Positions 8,066 through 16,176 of a stretch of 29,913 nt of DNA are shown piece after piece. Origin of the DNA: Litorivivens sp041625495 (lineage in GTDB: Bacteria; Pseudomonadota; Gammaproteobacteria; Pseudomonadales; Spongiibacteraceae); assembly GCF_041625495.1 (NCBI RefSeq), contig NZ_JBFJTH010000030.1, positions 1 through 29,913 on the forward strand, given 5' to 3'. The notes beneath the pieces are model-generated. The model had not been told where the DNA came from. It worked only from the letters and a program-made list of their open reading frames with translations, and made no database searches. Each line of letters starts with the position of its first letter. Within the stretch, counting starts at the first letter, position 1. Both the position numbers and the translations under genes were made by a program.

Positions 8066-9367
8066 ATGCCGCTGCAAGGCTGGAAGACTGAGCTTGCGCG
8101 GTTCGGGTTGTTATTGGGCATCGCCGCCTTCTTTGGGCTTATCCTCGATTTTCTACTTTGGTTTCTGTTTGGCACTGCACTTGCCTATGCTCTGTGGTCT
8201 TTAAACCAACTGCGCCAACTCAATCGCTGGCTGTATCGGGGGGCAGGGCGAGACGAACCGCCTGAGGCGGCCGGCCTGTGGGGACAGGTGTTCGATACGC
8301 TGTCGCAAATCCAGCGTGAAACCCAGAAGGTCAATGCCCGCTTGCAGGCAGATATTGAACATCTTCGGGCGTCTTTCGCTTCAATGGCCGATGCTGTGGT
8401 GATGTTAAGCCCCGATGGTTCCATCGAGTGGGCTAATCGCGCCGCGCATACGCTGCTCGGTTTGCGTCACCCCGATGACAATGGGCGCTTGCTCGTCAAT
8501 CTTCTGCGAGCTCCCGACTTTATTGCCTACTTTGAATCCTGGGATTACGGCGAACGCTTTCAGATGGCGTCGCCGGTGAATGGTCAGGTGCGCCTGAGTG
8601 TATCGGTCTCTGTTTTTGGGCGGGATAATCGTCTGTTATTTGCCCGCGATATCACCCGCACGGTTCAGCTGGAACAGATGCGTAAGGATTTTGTTGCCAA
8701 CGTATCGCATGAGCTGCGGACACCGCTAACGGTGATAAACGGGTATGTGGAAATGTTGGCTGACCAAGCGGAGGCTGACACGCCGGCGGCTCGGGCATTT
8801 GAACAGATGACCTCCCAGAGCCGGCGGATGCAAAATCTCATTAACGACCTGATGACCCTGTCGCGGCTGGAATCGCTACCTTCGGGCAGGCAGGACGACC
8901 TGGTAGCGGTTAATGGTTTAATGGGAGGTCTACGTGAGGAGATTGCTGCGGCGGCAACTGGCGAGCGCACGGTCGAGGTACATTGCGATGAAACGCTTCG
9001 CCTTATGGGTGACAGTAAGGAGATCCAGAGCGCCTTTTCCAATCTGGCGGTCAATGCCGCCCGCTATACGCGCGATGGAGATACGATTACGCTGCGCTGG
9101 TATGCGGATCGAGATCATGCCTATTTTGAGGTGGAGGACACCGGTATCGGTATCGAACCGCAGCATCTGCCACGCCTCACCGAGCGTTTTTACCGGGTAG
9201 ATCAGAGCCGCGCCACAACCACCGGCGGTACCGGCTTGGGGTTGGCCATCGTCAAACATATTCTTATTCGTCATCACGGTGAGTTACGAATACGCAGCAA
9301 TCCGGGCAAAGGTAGCCGCTTCACCTGTATTTTCCCCATTTCAGCGACTCAGCGCCGGGATGTGTGA
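8066..9367 (+). CDS. phoR: Phosphate regulon sensor histidine kinase PhoR
   Basis: The 433-residue kinase has two close N-terminal membrane segments (about residues 12-48) with almost no periplasmic loop. A PAS-like domain (about 95-195) with SPDGSIEWANRAA follows, then HisKA with FVANVSHELRTPLT (His215). The HATPase domain carries NLAVNAARYT, DTGIGI and GGTGLGLAIVKHI. The lack of a periplasmic sensor domain fits PhoR, which reads phosphate status through the PstSCAB-PhoU complex rather than by binding phosphate. The start is 2 bases after the phoB stop, so the pair is cotranscribed and probably translationally coupled. No terminator is visible before pstS, so read-through is possible. Confidence 0.95.
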   Translation: MPLQGWKTELARFGLLLGIAAFFGLILDFLLWFLFGTALAYALWSLNQLRQLNRWLYRGAGRDEPPEAAGLWGQVFDTLSQIQRETQKVNARLQADIEHLRASFASMADAVVMLSPDGSIEWANRAAHTLLGLRHPDDNGRLLVNLLRAPDFIAYFESWDYGERFQMASPVNGQVRLSVSVSVFGRDNRLLFARDITRTVQLEQMRKDFVANVSHELRTPLTVINGYVEMLADQAEADTPAARAFEQMTSQSRRMQNLINDLMTLSRLESLPSGRQDDLVAVNGLMGGLREEIAAAATGERTVEVHCDETLRLMGDSKEIQSAFSNLAVNAARYTRDGDTITLRWYADRDHAYFEVEDTGIGIEPQHLPRLTERFYRVDQSRATTTGGTGLGLAIVKHILIRHHGELRIRSNPGKGSRFTCIFPISATQRRDV

Positions 9368-9391
9368 AAGAAATATTGCGGTAAATGCGGT

Positions 9392-9423
9392 TTGTCATTT
9401 TAGTGTCACAAATCTGTATTAAT
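9392..9423 (+). promoter_or_regulatory. Triple-phased Pho box of the pstS promoter
   Basis: Three half-sites follow one another at 11-bp spacing: TTGTCAT (9392-9398), GTGTCAC (9403-9409) and CTGTATT (9414-9420), separated by AT-rich 4-base spacers. This gives two overlapping 18-base PhoB boxes. A -10-like TATTAA or ATTAAT overlaps the last half-site (9417-9423). The site lies 50-80 bases before the pstS ATG. Confidence 0.8.
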
Positions 9424-9469
9424 GTGGTCGGGTGACAAAAAAGCCACGACCGACGATCAGGAGACGGTA

Positions 9470-10441
9470 ATGAAATTGAAGACATGGTTAGGCAAGGCTG
9501 CAATTGCCGGCGCCGCACTGACAATCAACCTGGTATCTGCCAGCACGGTTGATCAGGATCTGGCGACCTATGAAAAAGCGTCCGGTGTATCGGGCAACCT
9601 GTCTAGCGTGGGCTCTGATACGCTGGCCAACCTAATGACGCTCTGGGGCGAAGAGTTCAAGCGTCTTTACCCCAATGTGAACATCCAGATTCAGGCAGCG
9701 GGCTCGTCCACTGCGCCTCCGGCTCTGACCGAAGGCACCTCCAACATGGGGCCTATGAGCCGCAAGATGAAGGATAAAGAGATTGAAGCCTTCGAAAGCA
9801 AGTTTGGCTACAAGCCTACCGCCGTGCCGGTTGCAATTGATGCCCTAGCTGTTTTCGTGCATAAAGATAACCCGATCCAAGGGCTGACAATCAAGCAGGT
9901 AGATGCCATATTCTCCAGTACTCGCAAGTGTGGTGCCCCCAGTAGCATTGACACCTGGGGCGGCATTGGCATGACCGGTGCCTGGAGTAACCGCGATGTG
10001 CAGCTGTTTGGCCGCAACTCGGTGTCCGGTACTTATGGTTATTTTAAAGAGAAAGCCCTGTGTAAAGGCGACTTCAAAAATACCGTAAACGAGCAGCCTG
10101 GCTCAGCCTCCGTAGTGCAGTCTGTTGCTACTTCCATTAATGGCGTTGGCTACTCGGGCATTGGTTATAAAACATCCAGCGTTCGGGCAGTGCCGATCAG
10201 CAAGTCAGGCAAAGAATTCGTTGCTGCAACCAAAGACAACGCGGTCGCTGGCAGCTATCCATTGGCGCGCTTCCTCTATGTTTACATCAATAAGGCGCCC
10301 AACAAGCCGCTGAGCCCGCTGGAGCGTGAGTTCATTAAGATGGTGATGTCAAAACAGGGGCAGGAAGTTGTGGTAAAAGACGGCTATATACCGCTGCCTT
10401 CAAAGGTCACTGAGAAGACCTTAAAAGCCCTCGGCATATAA
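9470..10441 (+). CDS. pstS: Periplasmic phosphate-binding protein PstS
   Basis: The 323-residue protein has a lysine-started signal peptide (MKLKTWLGKAAIAGAALTI, predicted cleavage after ...VSAS, about residue 24). A type II periplasmic binding fold follows, with SVGSDTLANLMTLWGEEF, the phosphate-contacting QAAGSSTAPPALTEG and GRNSVSGTYGYFKEKALC. These wordings match the pseudomonad-type PstS clade. It delivers orthophosphate to the PstCAB importer. The ATG at 9470 is chosen because AGGAGA (9459-9464) lies 5 bases upstream and the signal peptide starts there; an upstream in-frame GTG exists. It has its own Pho box before it and a strong hairpin after it. Confidence 0.95.
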   Translation: MKLKTWLGKAAIAGAALTINLVSASTVDQDLATYEKASGVSGNLSSVGSDTLANLMTLWGEEFKRLYPNVNIQIQAAGSSTAPPALTEGTSNMGPMSRKMKDKEIEAFESKFGYKPTAVPVAIDALAVFVHKDNPIQGLTIKQVDAIFSSTRKCGAPSSIDTWGGIGMTGAWSNRDVQLFGRNSVSGTYGYFKEKALCKGDFKNTVNEQPGSASVVQSVATSINGVGYSGIGYKTSSVRAVPISKSGKEFVAATKDNAVAGSYPLARFLYVYINKAPNKPLSPLEREFIKMVMSKQGQEVVVKDGYIPLPSKVTEKTLKALGI

Positions 10442-10458
10442 TATGCCCGACGGCCGAG

Positions 10459-10486
10459 CGGCCACGCCGACAGGCGTGGCCGTTTT
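10459..10486 (+). terminator. Hairpin terminator/attenuator between pstS and pstC
   Basis: A 10-bp perfect stem CGGCCACGCC / GGCGTGGCCG (10459-10468 and 10473-10482) with a GACA loop is followed by TTTT. It lies 17 bases after the pstS stop and before a separate Pho box for pstC. It should end most pstS transcripts and keep the binding protein expressed above the permease. Confidence 0.85.
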
Positions 10487-10517
10487 GCTTTAGAGGCGAT
10501 GACGCATTGAGTCGCCT

Positions 10518-10551
10518 TTGTAACAATACTGTAACAAAATAGACATATCAT
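10518..10551 (+). promoter_or_regulatory. Pho box and -10 element of the pstC promoter
   Basis: TTGTAAC (10518-10524), AATA, CTGTAAC (10529-10535) is a near-ideal 7-4-7 PhoB box. TATCAT (10546-10551), 5 of 6 to the -10 consensus, starts exactly 10 bases after it, as in the phoB promoter. This gives pstCAB-phoU its own phosphate-starvation promoter downstream of the pstS hairpin. Confidence 0.85.
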
Positions 10552-10581
10552 GAGCCGCGACATGGACCTGTGGAGCCAGCA

Positions 10582-12807
10582 GTGAGCGAATCAGTATTCT
10601 CGGGAGACAACACCCGCTTTGCGCGCTGGCGCAAATTCAAAGACAAGGCTGCGGCTGTCGGGATCAGCGTTGGAGGCTCCAGTGTGCTGGTCGCCATTTT
10701 GCTGATCTTCTTTTATCTGCTGTATGAAATCCTGCCACTGTTTCAACCTGCCAGTATGCAGCAGGAACACCAGTTTGCCCGGGTCGGCAGTGCCGCCCCT
10801 ACGCTCCATCTGGCGATAGAGGAACAGGCCGAGGTGGCTTTCCGTCTGGCTGAAGATGGCCAGTACAGTTTCTTCAGGCTCGCTGATGGCAGCGTGGTCA
10901 ACGATGGTTTTCTGCCCCTGCCGGAAGGCACCAGTGTGACCAGCTTTGCCGTTGAATCGGAAACCAGTCGGGTGTTCAGCGTTGGTTTGTCGGACGGTAG
11001 TGTGCTGATCGCTAAACACCACTACAAAATCAGCTACCCGAACGACCAGCGGTTGATAACGCCGGTCATGCGCTACCCCTTCGGTGAAGCTCCGATTCGG
11101 CTGGCGGATCAGCCACTGCTCAAACTGGCCGTGAGAGACAACGACGAAGCTCTGGTGGCAATTGCCTACACCGCAGGCGGCAAGCTGGAGGGACGACGCT
11201 GGGTCAAGGAAGAGGATTTCCTGACCGAGGAAGTCACCCTGGTTGAAGAGCAGCTGTCACTACCGGATCTGGATATCAAACCCCAGGCCATTCTACTGGG
11301 GCCCAGTCAGGACTGGCTCTATGCCCTGTCGCCGAAAGGGCAGTATCGGCTTATTGACGTAAGTGCTGAAGAAATCGTTGATGCCGGTGTACTGTTTGAT
11401 AACGCGATGTTAACTGACGCGCGCTTTCTTCTCGGCGGCGTTTCGCTATTGATCTCCAACAGCAACGGTGAGACGACGCAGTGGTTCAACGTCAATAGCG
11501 ACGGTGTAGTTCACTTGCATAAGATTCGCCGCTTCGCCGATAGTAAAAAGGGTATTGTGACAGTTAGCCCGGAGCATCGGCGCAAGGGATTTGTCGCGAT
11601 CAATACTGCAGGTGAAGCGAATCTTTACTACAGCACCTCGCAGCGCCACCTAGCAAGCAAATCGCTTGGCGCTTCGATCGTGCAAAGCGCGATCTCGCCA
11701 CGGGCTGAAACCCTGCTAGCAGAGACCAGCGATGGGCAATTCCTGGTGTGGGCGGTTGAGAACGAGCATCCGGAAGTGTCCTGGTCGGTTCTGTGGGAAG
11801 AAGTCTGGTATGAGAGTTACCCCGAGCCTGACTATATCTGGCAGTCTTCAGCGTCCAATAATGATTTCGAGCCCAAATACAGTTTTGCTCCGCTCGCATT
11901 TGGCACCCTGAAAGCAGCATTTTACGCGATGGTCATAGCGGCACCGCTGGCTATCTGCGGCGCGATCTATACTGCCTACTTTATGGCGCCGGCGATGCGG
12001 CGCAAGGTCAAGCCGCTGATCGAACTGATGGAAGCCTTGCCGACTGTAATTCTGGGTTTTCTTGCGGGTTTGTGGCTAGCCCCTTTTATAGAAAAGCATC
12101 TGCCGGCGGTATTCAGTATTTTCATTTTCCTGCCGGTGGGCGTGCTCGCTTTTGCCTGGTTTTGGAATTACATTCCGATGCGTTGGCGCAAGCACGTGCC
12201 CGATGGTTGGCATCCGGTATTACTGCTGCCAGTGATCATAGGTGTGGTCGCGCTGTGTGTCTGGATGAGCGCGCCGGTGGAACGCTGGTTTTTTGACGGC
12301 GATATGCGCGCCTGGCTTACTGCTGACCTGGGTATTTCCTTTGATCAGCGCAACTCGCTGGTGGTGGGTGTAGCCATGGGGTTTGCGGTCATTCCCACAA
12401 TATTCTCCATCGCCGAAGACGCTATTTTTTCTGTACCCAAGCATCTCAGCTATGGTTCGTTGGCACTGGGCGCAACGCCTTGGCAGACCTTGGTAGGCGT
12501 GGTAATGCCAACGGCCAGCCCCGGCATATTCTCGGCTCTGATGATCGGTATGGGACGTGCCGTGGGCGAAACCATGATTGTGCTTATGGCCACCGGCAAT
12601 ACCCCGGTGATGGACATGAACATCTTTGAGGGTATGCGCACCCTGGCGGCGAATATCGCTGTGGAAATCGGTGAGACGGAAGTGGACAGCAGTCACTACC
12701 GTGTCCTTTTTCTCGCGGCTTTCGTGCTGTTCCTTTTCACCTTTGTGGTTAACACGATGGCAGAAATTGTCCGCCAGCGATTGCGTAACCGCTACGGCAA
12801 CCTGTAG
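10582..12807 (+). CDS. pstC: Phosphate ABC transporter permease PstC, long form with large periplasmic domain
   Basis: The 741-residue protein has one N-terminal membrane helix (about 25-50). A soluble segment of roughly 380 residues (50-430) follows, with repeated beta-rich WD/propeller-like stretches (for example LADGSVVNDGF, GLSDGSVLIAKH, SDGQFLVWAVENE). The binding-protein-dependent permease domain begins near residue 433 (SFAPLAFGTLKAAFYAM), with EALPTVILGFLAGLWLAP near 483 and the coupling loop YGSLALGATPWQTL near 624. E. coli PstC is about 319 residues, so this is the extended pseudomonad-type form. GTG at 10582 is preferred over GTG at 10570 because GGAG lies at 10572-10575. The role of the periplasmic region is unknown; contact with PstS is a guess. 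Confidence 0.92.
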   Translation: MSESVFSGDNTRFARWRKFKDKAAAVGISVGGSSVLVAILLIFFYLLYEILPLFQPASMQQEHQFARVGSAAPTLHLAIEEQAEVAFRLAEDGQYSFFRLADGSVVNDGFLPLPEGTSVTSFAVESETSRVFSVGLSDGSVLIAKHHYKISYPNDQRLITPVMRYPFGEAPIRLADQPLLKLAVRDNDEALVAIAYTAGGKLEGRRWVKEEDFLTEEVTLVEEQLSLPDLDIKPQAILLGPSQDWLYALSPKGQYRLIDVSAEEIVDAGVLFDNAMLTDARFLLGGVSLLISNSNGETTQWFNVNSDGVVHLHKIRRFADSKKGIVTVSPEHRRKGFVAINTAGEANLYYSTSQRHLASKSLGASIVQSAISPRAETLLAETSDGQFLVWAVENEHPEVSWSVLWEEVWYESYPEPDYIWQSSASNNDFEPKYSFAPLAFGTLKAAFYAMVIAAPLAICGAIYTAYFMAPAMRRKVKPLIELMEALPTVILGFLAGLWLAPFIEKHLPAVFSIFIFLPVGVLAFAWFWNYIPMRWRKHVPDGWHPVLLLPVIIGVVALCVWMSAPVERWFFDGDMRAWLTADLGISFDQRNSLVVGVAMGFAVIPTIFSIAEDAIFSVPKHLSYGSLALGATPWQTLVGVVMPTASPGIFSALMIGMGRAVGETMIVLMATGNTPVMDMNIFEGMRTLAANIAVEIGETEVDSSHYRVLFLAAFVLFLFTFVVNTMAEIVRQRLRNRYGNL

Positions 12808-12818
12808 GAAGTATTTCA

Positions 12819-14513
12819 ATGCCTCTGGAAAGTAAAAAACGTCATTCTTTCTACGAGTGGTGTCGGCGTGGTGAGCCACTGATCTGGATAAATGCGGCCG
12901 CCGTCAGCCTCAGTGCCATTGCGGTTGTCGGCCTGCTGGTATTGCTGATGGTGCGCGGTTTCGGCCACTTCTGGCCCGCAGACGTCATGCAGGCGCAGTA
13001 TCAGCCCCATGGCGACAGCGCGACGCGTCTGATCGGAGAACAAGTACAAGTAGAATCTGTGCCAATAGAGCAATTGCGCAGTGCGGGATTCACGATCGAC
13101 ACGAACGAGGTGTTCCTCGACCGCCAGTTAATCAAAAAGGGTAACCGCGATGTGACCGGTGCGGATTTTGGCTGGGTGCTTAGCCTTTATCTGTCGGATA
13201 TCAGCTACCCCGACGATATTATGGTGCTGGAACGTCGTGAGTGGGGCAATTTCTACGGCTTTCTGCGAGAGGTGAAGGAAGCGGGTAGCGTTGTTGCCAG
13301 CGGCGACTCAGCGTGGGCGGAGTTCGAGTCCCGCCTTGAACGGGCGCAGTTACTGTTCGAGCAGATTGAGAAAATTGAAAAGAAAGATATTGGCGCGATT
13401 AACTACAAGATAGAGAAGTTGCGTCTTCGTGAGCGCGGCCTCGAACTTGATGAGGATATGAGTCCGGCCAGACGTGCCGAAAAAGAGGCAGTAATTGCCG
13501 CCGAGCGAGCGGAGCTGGACAACGAATACAGGGCATACCAACGGCAGCTGATCGAGCTCTACGGGCAGATAAATCGCGACAGTATTGTCGCTGAAGTGGC
13601 CTCAGGCCAGCAGGTTGAGCTGGCGCTGGCGAAGATTGTGCATGCCTATAAGCCCAATGCGATGGGGATAGGCGGCAAGATCCTGTTTTATATCGCCAAG
13701 TTTTGGGAATTTCTCAGCGATGAGCCGCGCGAAGCCAATACCGAGGGGGGCATTTTCCCAGCCATCTTCGGCACCGTGGTGATGGTTATCATCATGTCCA
13801 TCATTGTTACCCCGTTCGGCGTCGTTGCGGCGGTGTATTTGCGTGAGTATGCGCGCCAAGGCCTCATGACCCGAATCATCCGTATCGCTGTAAACAATCT
13901 GGCTGGCGTGCCGTCGATTGTTTACGGCGTGTTCGGGCTGGGCTTTTTTATCTATTTCCTAGGCTCCGAAATTGATCAGGTGTTTTTCCCGGAGGCCTTG
14001 CCTGCGCCCACGTTCGGCACCCCGGGTCTGCTGTGGGCGTCGCTGACATTGGCGCTGCTAACCTTGCCTGTGGTAATTGTTGCCACAGAAGAAGGTTTGT
14101 CGCGGATACCGAAAGCGCTGCGTGAAGGCAGCCTTGCTCTGGGGGCAACCAAGGCGGAAACCCTGTGGCGGGTGGTGCTGCCGATGACCAGCCCGGCCAT
14201 GATGACGGGCCTGATTCTGGCGGTGGCTCGTGCGGCCGGTGAGGTAGCGCCGTTGATGCTGGTAGGGGTGGTTAAACTGGCGCCGACGCTGCCGGTGAAC
14301 GGCAATTTTCCCTACTTTCATCTCGACCAGAAGTTCATGCATCTTGGCTTTCATATTTACGACGTGGGTTTTCAAAGCCCCAACGTTGAGGCAGCTCGAC
14401 CACTGGTATACGCGACCGCGCTGTTGCTGGTAGTGATTATTGCCCTACTGAACCTGAGCGCAGTTGCGCTGCGAAATCATCTGCGCGAGAAGTACAAGGC
14501 GCTGGAAATTTAA
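12819..14513 (+). CDS. pstA: Phosphate ABC transporter permease PstA, long form with coiled-coil insert
   Basis: The 564-residue protein has an N-terminal membrane helix (about 22-46). A soluble region of about 260 residues follows, including a charged E/R/K-rich coiled coil (about 165-252). The permease domain starts near residue 309 (GGIFPAIFGTVVMVII) and carries the PSIVYGVFGLGFF block and the coupling loop EGSLALGATKAETLWRVVLP. E. coli PstA is 296 residues, so the whole N-terminal half is extra, in parallel with the long PstC. The ATG lies 11 bases after the pstC stop with an AGGAAG site at 12806-12811. It forms the transmembrane channel with PstC. Confidence 0.93.
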   Translation: MPLESKKRHSFYEWCRRGEPLIWINAAAVSLSAIAVVGLLVLLMVRGFGHFWPADVMQAQYQPHGDSATRLIGEQVQVESVPIEQLRSAGFTIDTNEVFLDRQLIKKGNRDVTGADFGWVLSLYLSDISYPDDIMVLERREWGNFYGFLREVKEAGSVVASGDSAWAEFESRLERAQLLFEQIEKIEKKDIGAINYKIEKLRLRERGLELDEDMSPARRAEKEAVIAAERAELDNEYRAYQRQLIELYGQINRDSIVAEVASGQQVELALAKIVHAYKPNAMGIGGKILFYIAKFWEFLSDEPREANTEGGIFPAIFGTVVMVIIMSIIVTPFGVVAAVYLREYARQGLMTRIIRIAVNNLAGVPSIVYGVFGLGFFIYFLGSEIDQVFFPEALPAPTFGTPGLLWASLTLALLTLPVVIVATEEGLSRIPKALREGSLALGATKAETLWRVVLPMTSPAMMTGLILAVARAAGEVAPLMLVGVVKLAPTLPVNGNFPYFHLDQKFMHLGFHIYDVGFQSPNVEAARPLVYATALLLVVIIALLNLSAVALRNHLREKYKALEI

Positions 14514-14539
14514 CAGAATTATTTTGACACGGTGACATC

Positions 14540-15382
14540 ATGAGCACGGATTCAACCAAAGCCCGTACCCACGCGATCAGAATGGATTCCCTGGGGCGCA
14601 GTGCCGGCACTAAAAAACTCGCCGATGAGGATATCGCGCTGACGGTAGAAGACCTGAACCTTTTCTATGGTGAAAAACAGGCCCTATATAACGTCGACAT
14701 GCAGATTCCCCGCAAGCGCGTTACGGCGTTTATCGGCCCTAGCGGTTGCGGTAAATCGACACTGCTGCGCTGTTTTAACCGAATGAACGATCTGGTGGAT
14801 GGCTGCCGAATCAACGGGAAGATCAAGCTCGACAGCCATAATATCTATGACAAGTCGGTTGATGCCGCTGCTCTGCGCCGCAATGTTGGTATGGTATTTC
14901 AGAAGCCGAATCCCTTTCCGAAGTCAATCTATGAAAACGTTGCCTATGGTCTTCGTATTCAGGGCATTAATAAAAAGCGCGTGCTTGACGAAGCCGTTGA
15001 GCGTTCTTTGCGTGGGGCAGCCCTGTGGGACGAAGTGAAAGATCGTTTGCAGGATAACGCGCTGGGCATGTCGGGCGGTCAGCAGCAGCGCTTGGTGATT
15101 GCGCGCACGATTGCGGTGGAACCTGAGGTGCTGTTGCTGGATGAACCAGCCTCGGCGCTCGATCCGATTTCAACGCTTAAAATCGAAGAGTTAATCTACG
15201 AACTCAAATCGAAATACACGATAGTAATTGTTACCCACAATATGCAGCAGGCAGCGCGTGTTTCGGACTATACTGCGTTTATGTACATGGGTAAGCTGAT
15301 AGAGTTTGGCGACACTGATACGCTGTTTACCAACCCCGCGCAGAAGCAGACTGAAGATTACATTACCGGTCGTTACGGATAA
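14540..15382 (+). CDS. pstB: Phosphate ABC transporter ATP-binding protein PstB
   Basis: The 280-residue ATPase has Walker A GPSGCGKST, the PstB-type RRNVGMVFQKPNPFPKSIYENVAYG Q-loop stretch, signature MSGGQQQR, Walker B VLLLDEPASALDP and the switch His in IVIVTHNMQQAARVSDYTAF. This Q-loop wording separates PstB from other ABC ATPases. The N-terminus is about 30 residues longer than E. coli PstB. ATG at 14540 is used, with only a weak CGGTGA upstream; ATG at 14582 is an alternative. It powers phosphate import through PstCA. Confidence 0.96.
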   Translation: MSTDSTKARTHAIRMDSLGRSAGTKKLADEDIALTVEDLNLFYGEKQALYNVDMQIPRKRVTAFIGPSGCGKSTLLRCFNRMNDLVDGCRINGKIKLDSHNIYDKSVDAAALRRNVGMVFQKPNPFPKSIYENVAYGLRIQGINKKRVLDEAVERSLRGAALWDEVKDRLQDNALGMSGGQQQRLVIARTIAVEPEVLLLDEPASALDPISTLKIEELIYELKSKYTIVIVTHNMQQAARVSDYTAFMYMGKLIEFGDTDTLFTNPAQKQTEDYITGRYG

Positions 15383-15394
15383 GTCCAGGATCTC

Positions 15395-16111
15395 ATGATG
15401 GAAAAAGATTTGCACTCACACCACATTTCGCAGCAATTCAACGCCGAGTTGGACGACGCGAAAACACGCATGCTGGAAATGGGCGGACTGGTTGAAAAAC
15501 AGGTGCGCGATGCAATTTCCGCTTTTATGAATCTCGATAGCGGCATGGCGGAAGAAGTTGCCCAGCGGGATAACAAGGTAAACGACCTTGAAGTAGAGAT
15601 AGATGAAGAATGTACCCTGATTCTGGCGCGACGACAGCCCGCTGCAAGCGACCTGCGAATGGTACTGGCCATCAGCAAAGCCTTGAATGATCTTGAACGC
15701 ATGGGGGATGAGGCAACCAAAATTGCGAAGCACTCCATCGCATTGGCGAACGAGGGCGGTGTGTCACGCAGCTACCTCGAGATACGTCATATCGGCGATC
15801 ACGTAGGCGCAATGGTGCGTGATGCGCTGGACGCGTTTGCTCGCTTTGATAGCAAATTGGCGTTGACGGTTGCTCAGGAAGACAAATCGGTCGATATGGA
15901 ATACGGCACCGCGATGCGTAGTTTGGTCACTTATATGATCGAGGATCCGCGCAGTATCGGCAGCGTGCTGAATATCATGTGGTCACTGCGCTCTCTGGAG
16001 CGGATTGGCGATCATGCGCGCAATATTGCGGAACATGTTATCTACCTGGTGGAAGGTAAAGACGTGCGCCATGTCGGACTGAAAGAAATGGAAGCTGAAG
16101 TTAAAGGCTGA
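15395..16111 (+). CDS. phoU: Phosphate signalling protein PhoU
   Basis: The 238-residue protein has the tandem three-helix PhoU repeats (about 15-105 and 118-215). The metal-binding E/D motifs are EVAQRDNKVNDLEVEIDEEC-like in repeat 1 and AQEDKSVDMEYG in repeat 2, with LERMGDEATKIAKHS and LERIGDHARNIAEHV closing each repeat. PhoU links the PstSCAB transporter to PhoR and keeps PhoB off when phosphate is plentiful. The start at 15395 aligns with MINKDSLTHHIS of pseudomonad PhoU as I recall it; an ATG one codon later has better spacing from the CCAGGA site. It is the last gene of the pst operon, followed by a hairpin. Confidence 0.96.
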   Translation: MMEKDLHSHHISQQFNAELDDAKTRMLEMGGLVEKQVRDAISAFMNLDSGMAEEVAQRDNKVNDLEVEIDEECTLILARRQPAASDLRMVLAISKALNDLERMGDEATKIAKHSIALANEGGVSRSYLEIRHIGDHVGAMVRDALDAFARFDSKLALTVAQEDKSVDMEYGTAMRSLVTYMIEDPRSIGSVLNIMWSLRSLERIGDHARNIAEHVIYLVEGKDVRHVGLKEMEAEVKG

Positions 16112-16143
16112 TTGCCAGACACCCTTACCGCACATTGAATAAC

Positions 16144-16176
16144 TGCGCCGGAACCCACTAGTCCGGCGCAGGTTTT
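16144..16176 (+). terminator. Intrinsic terminator of the pst-phoU operon
   Basis: A 9-bp stem TGCGCCGGA / TCCGGCGCA (16144-16152 and 16162-16170) with a 9-base loop is followed by GGTTTT. It lies 32 bases after the phoU stop and abuts the stop codon of the convergent AbgT-family gene. Confidence 0.75.

Noticed and set aside
12220..12879. A 219-codon antisense open frame over pstC
   Set aside because: It is a shadow of pstC, His/Arg-rich in composition, with no motif. Similar antisense frames at 6021-6713 and 18329-18904 were rejected for the same reason.
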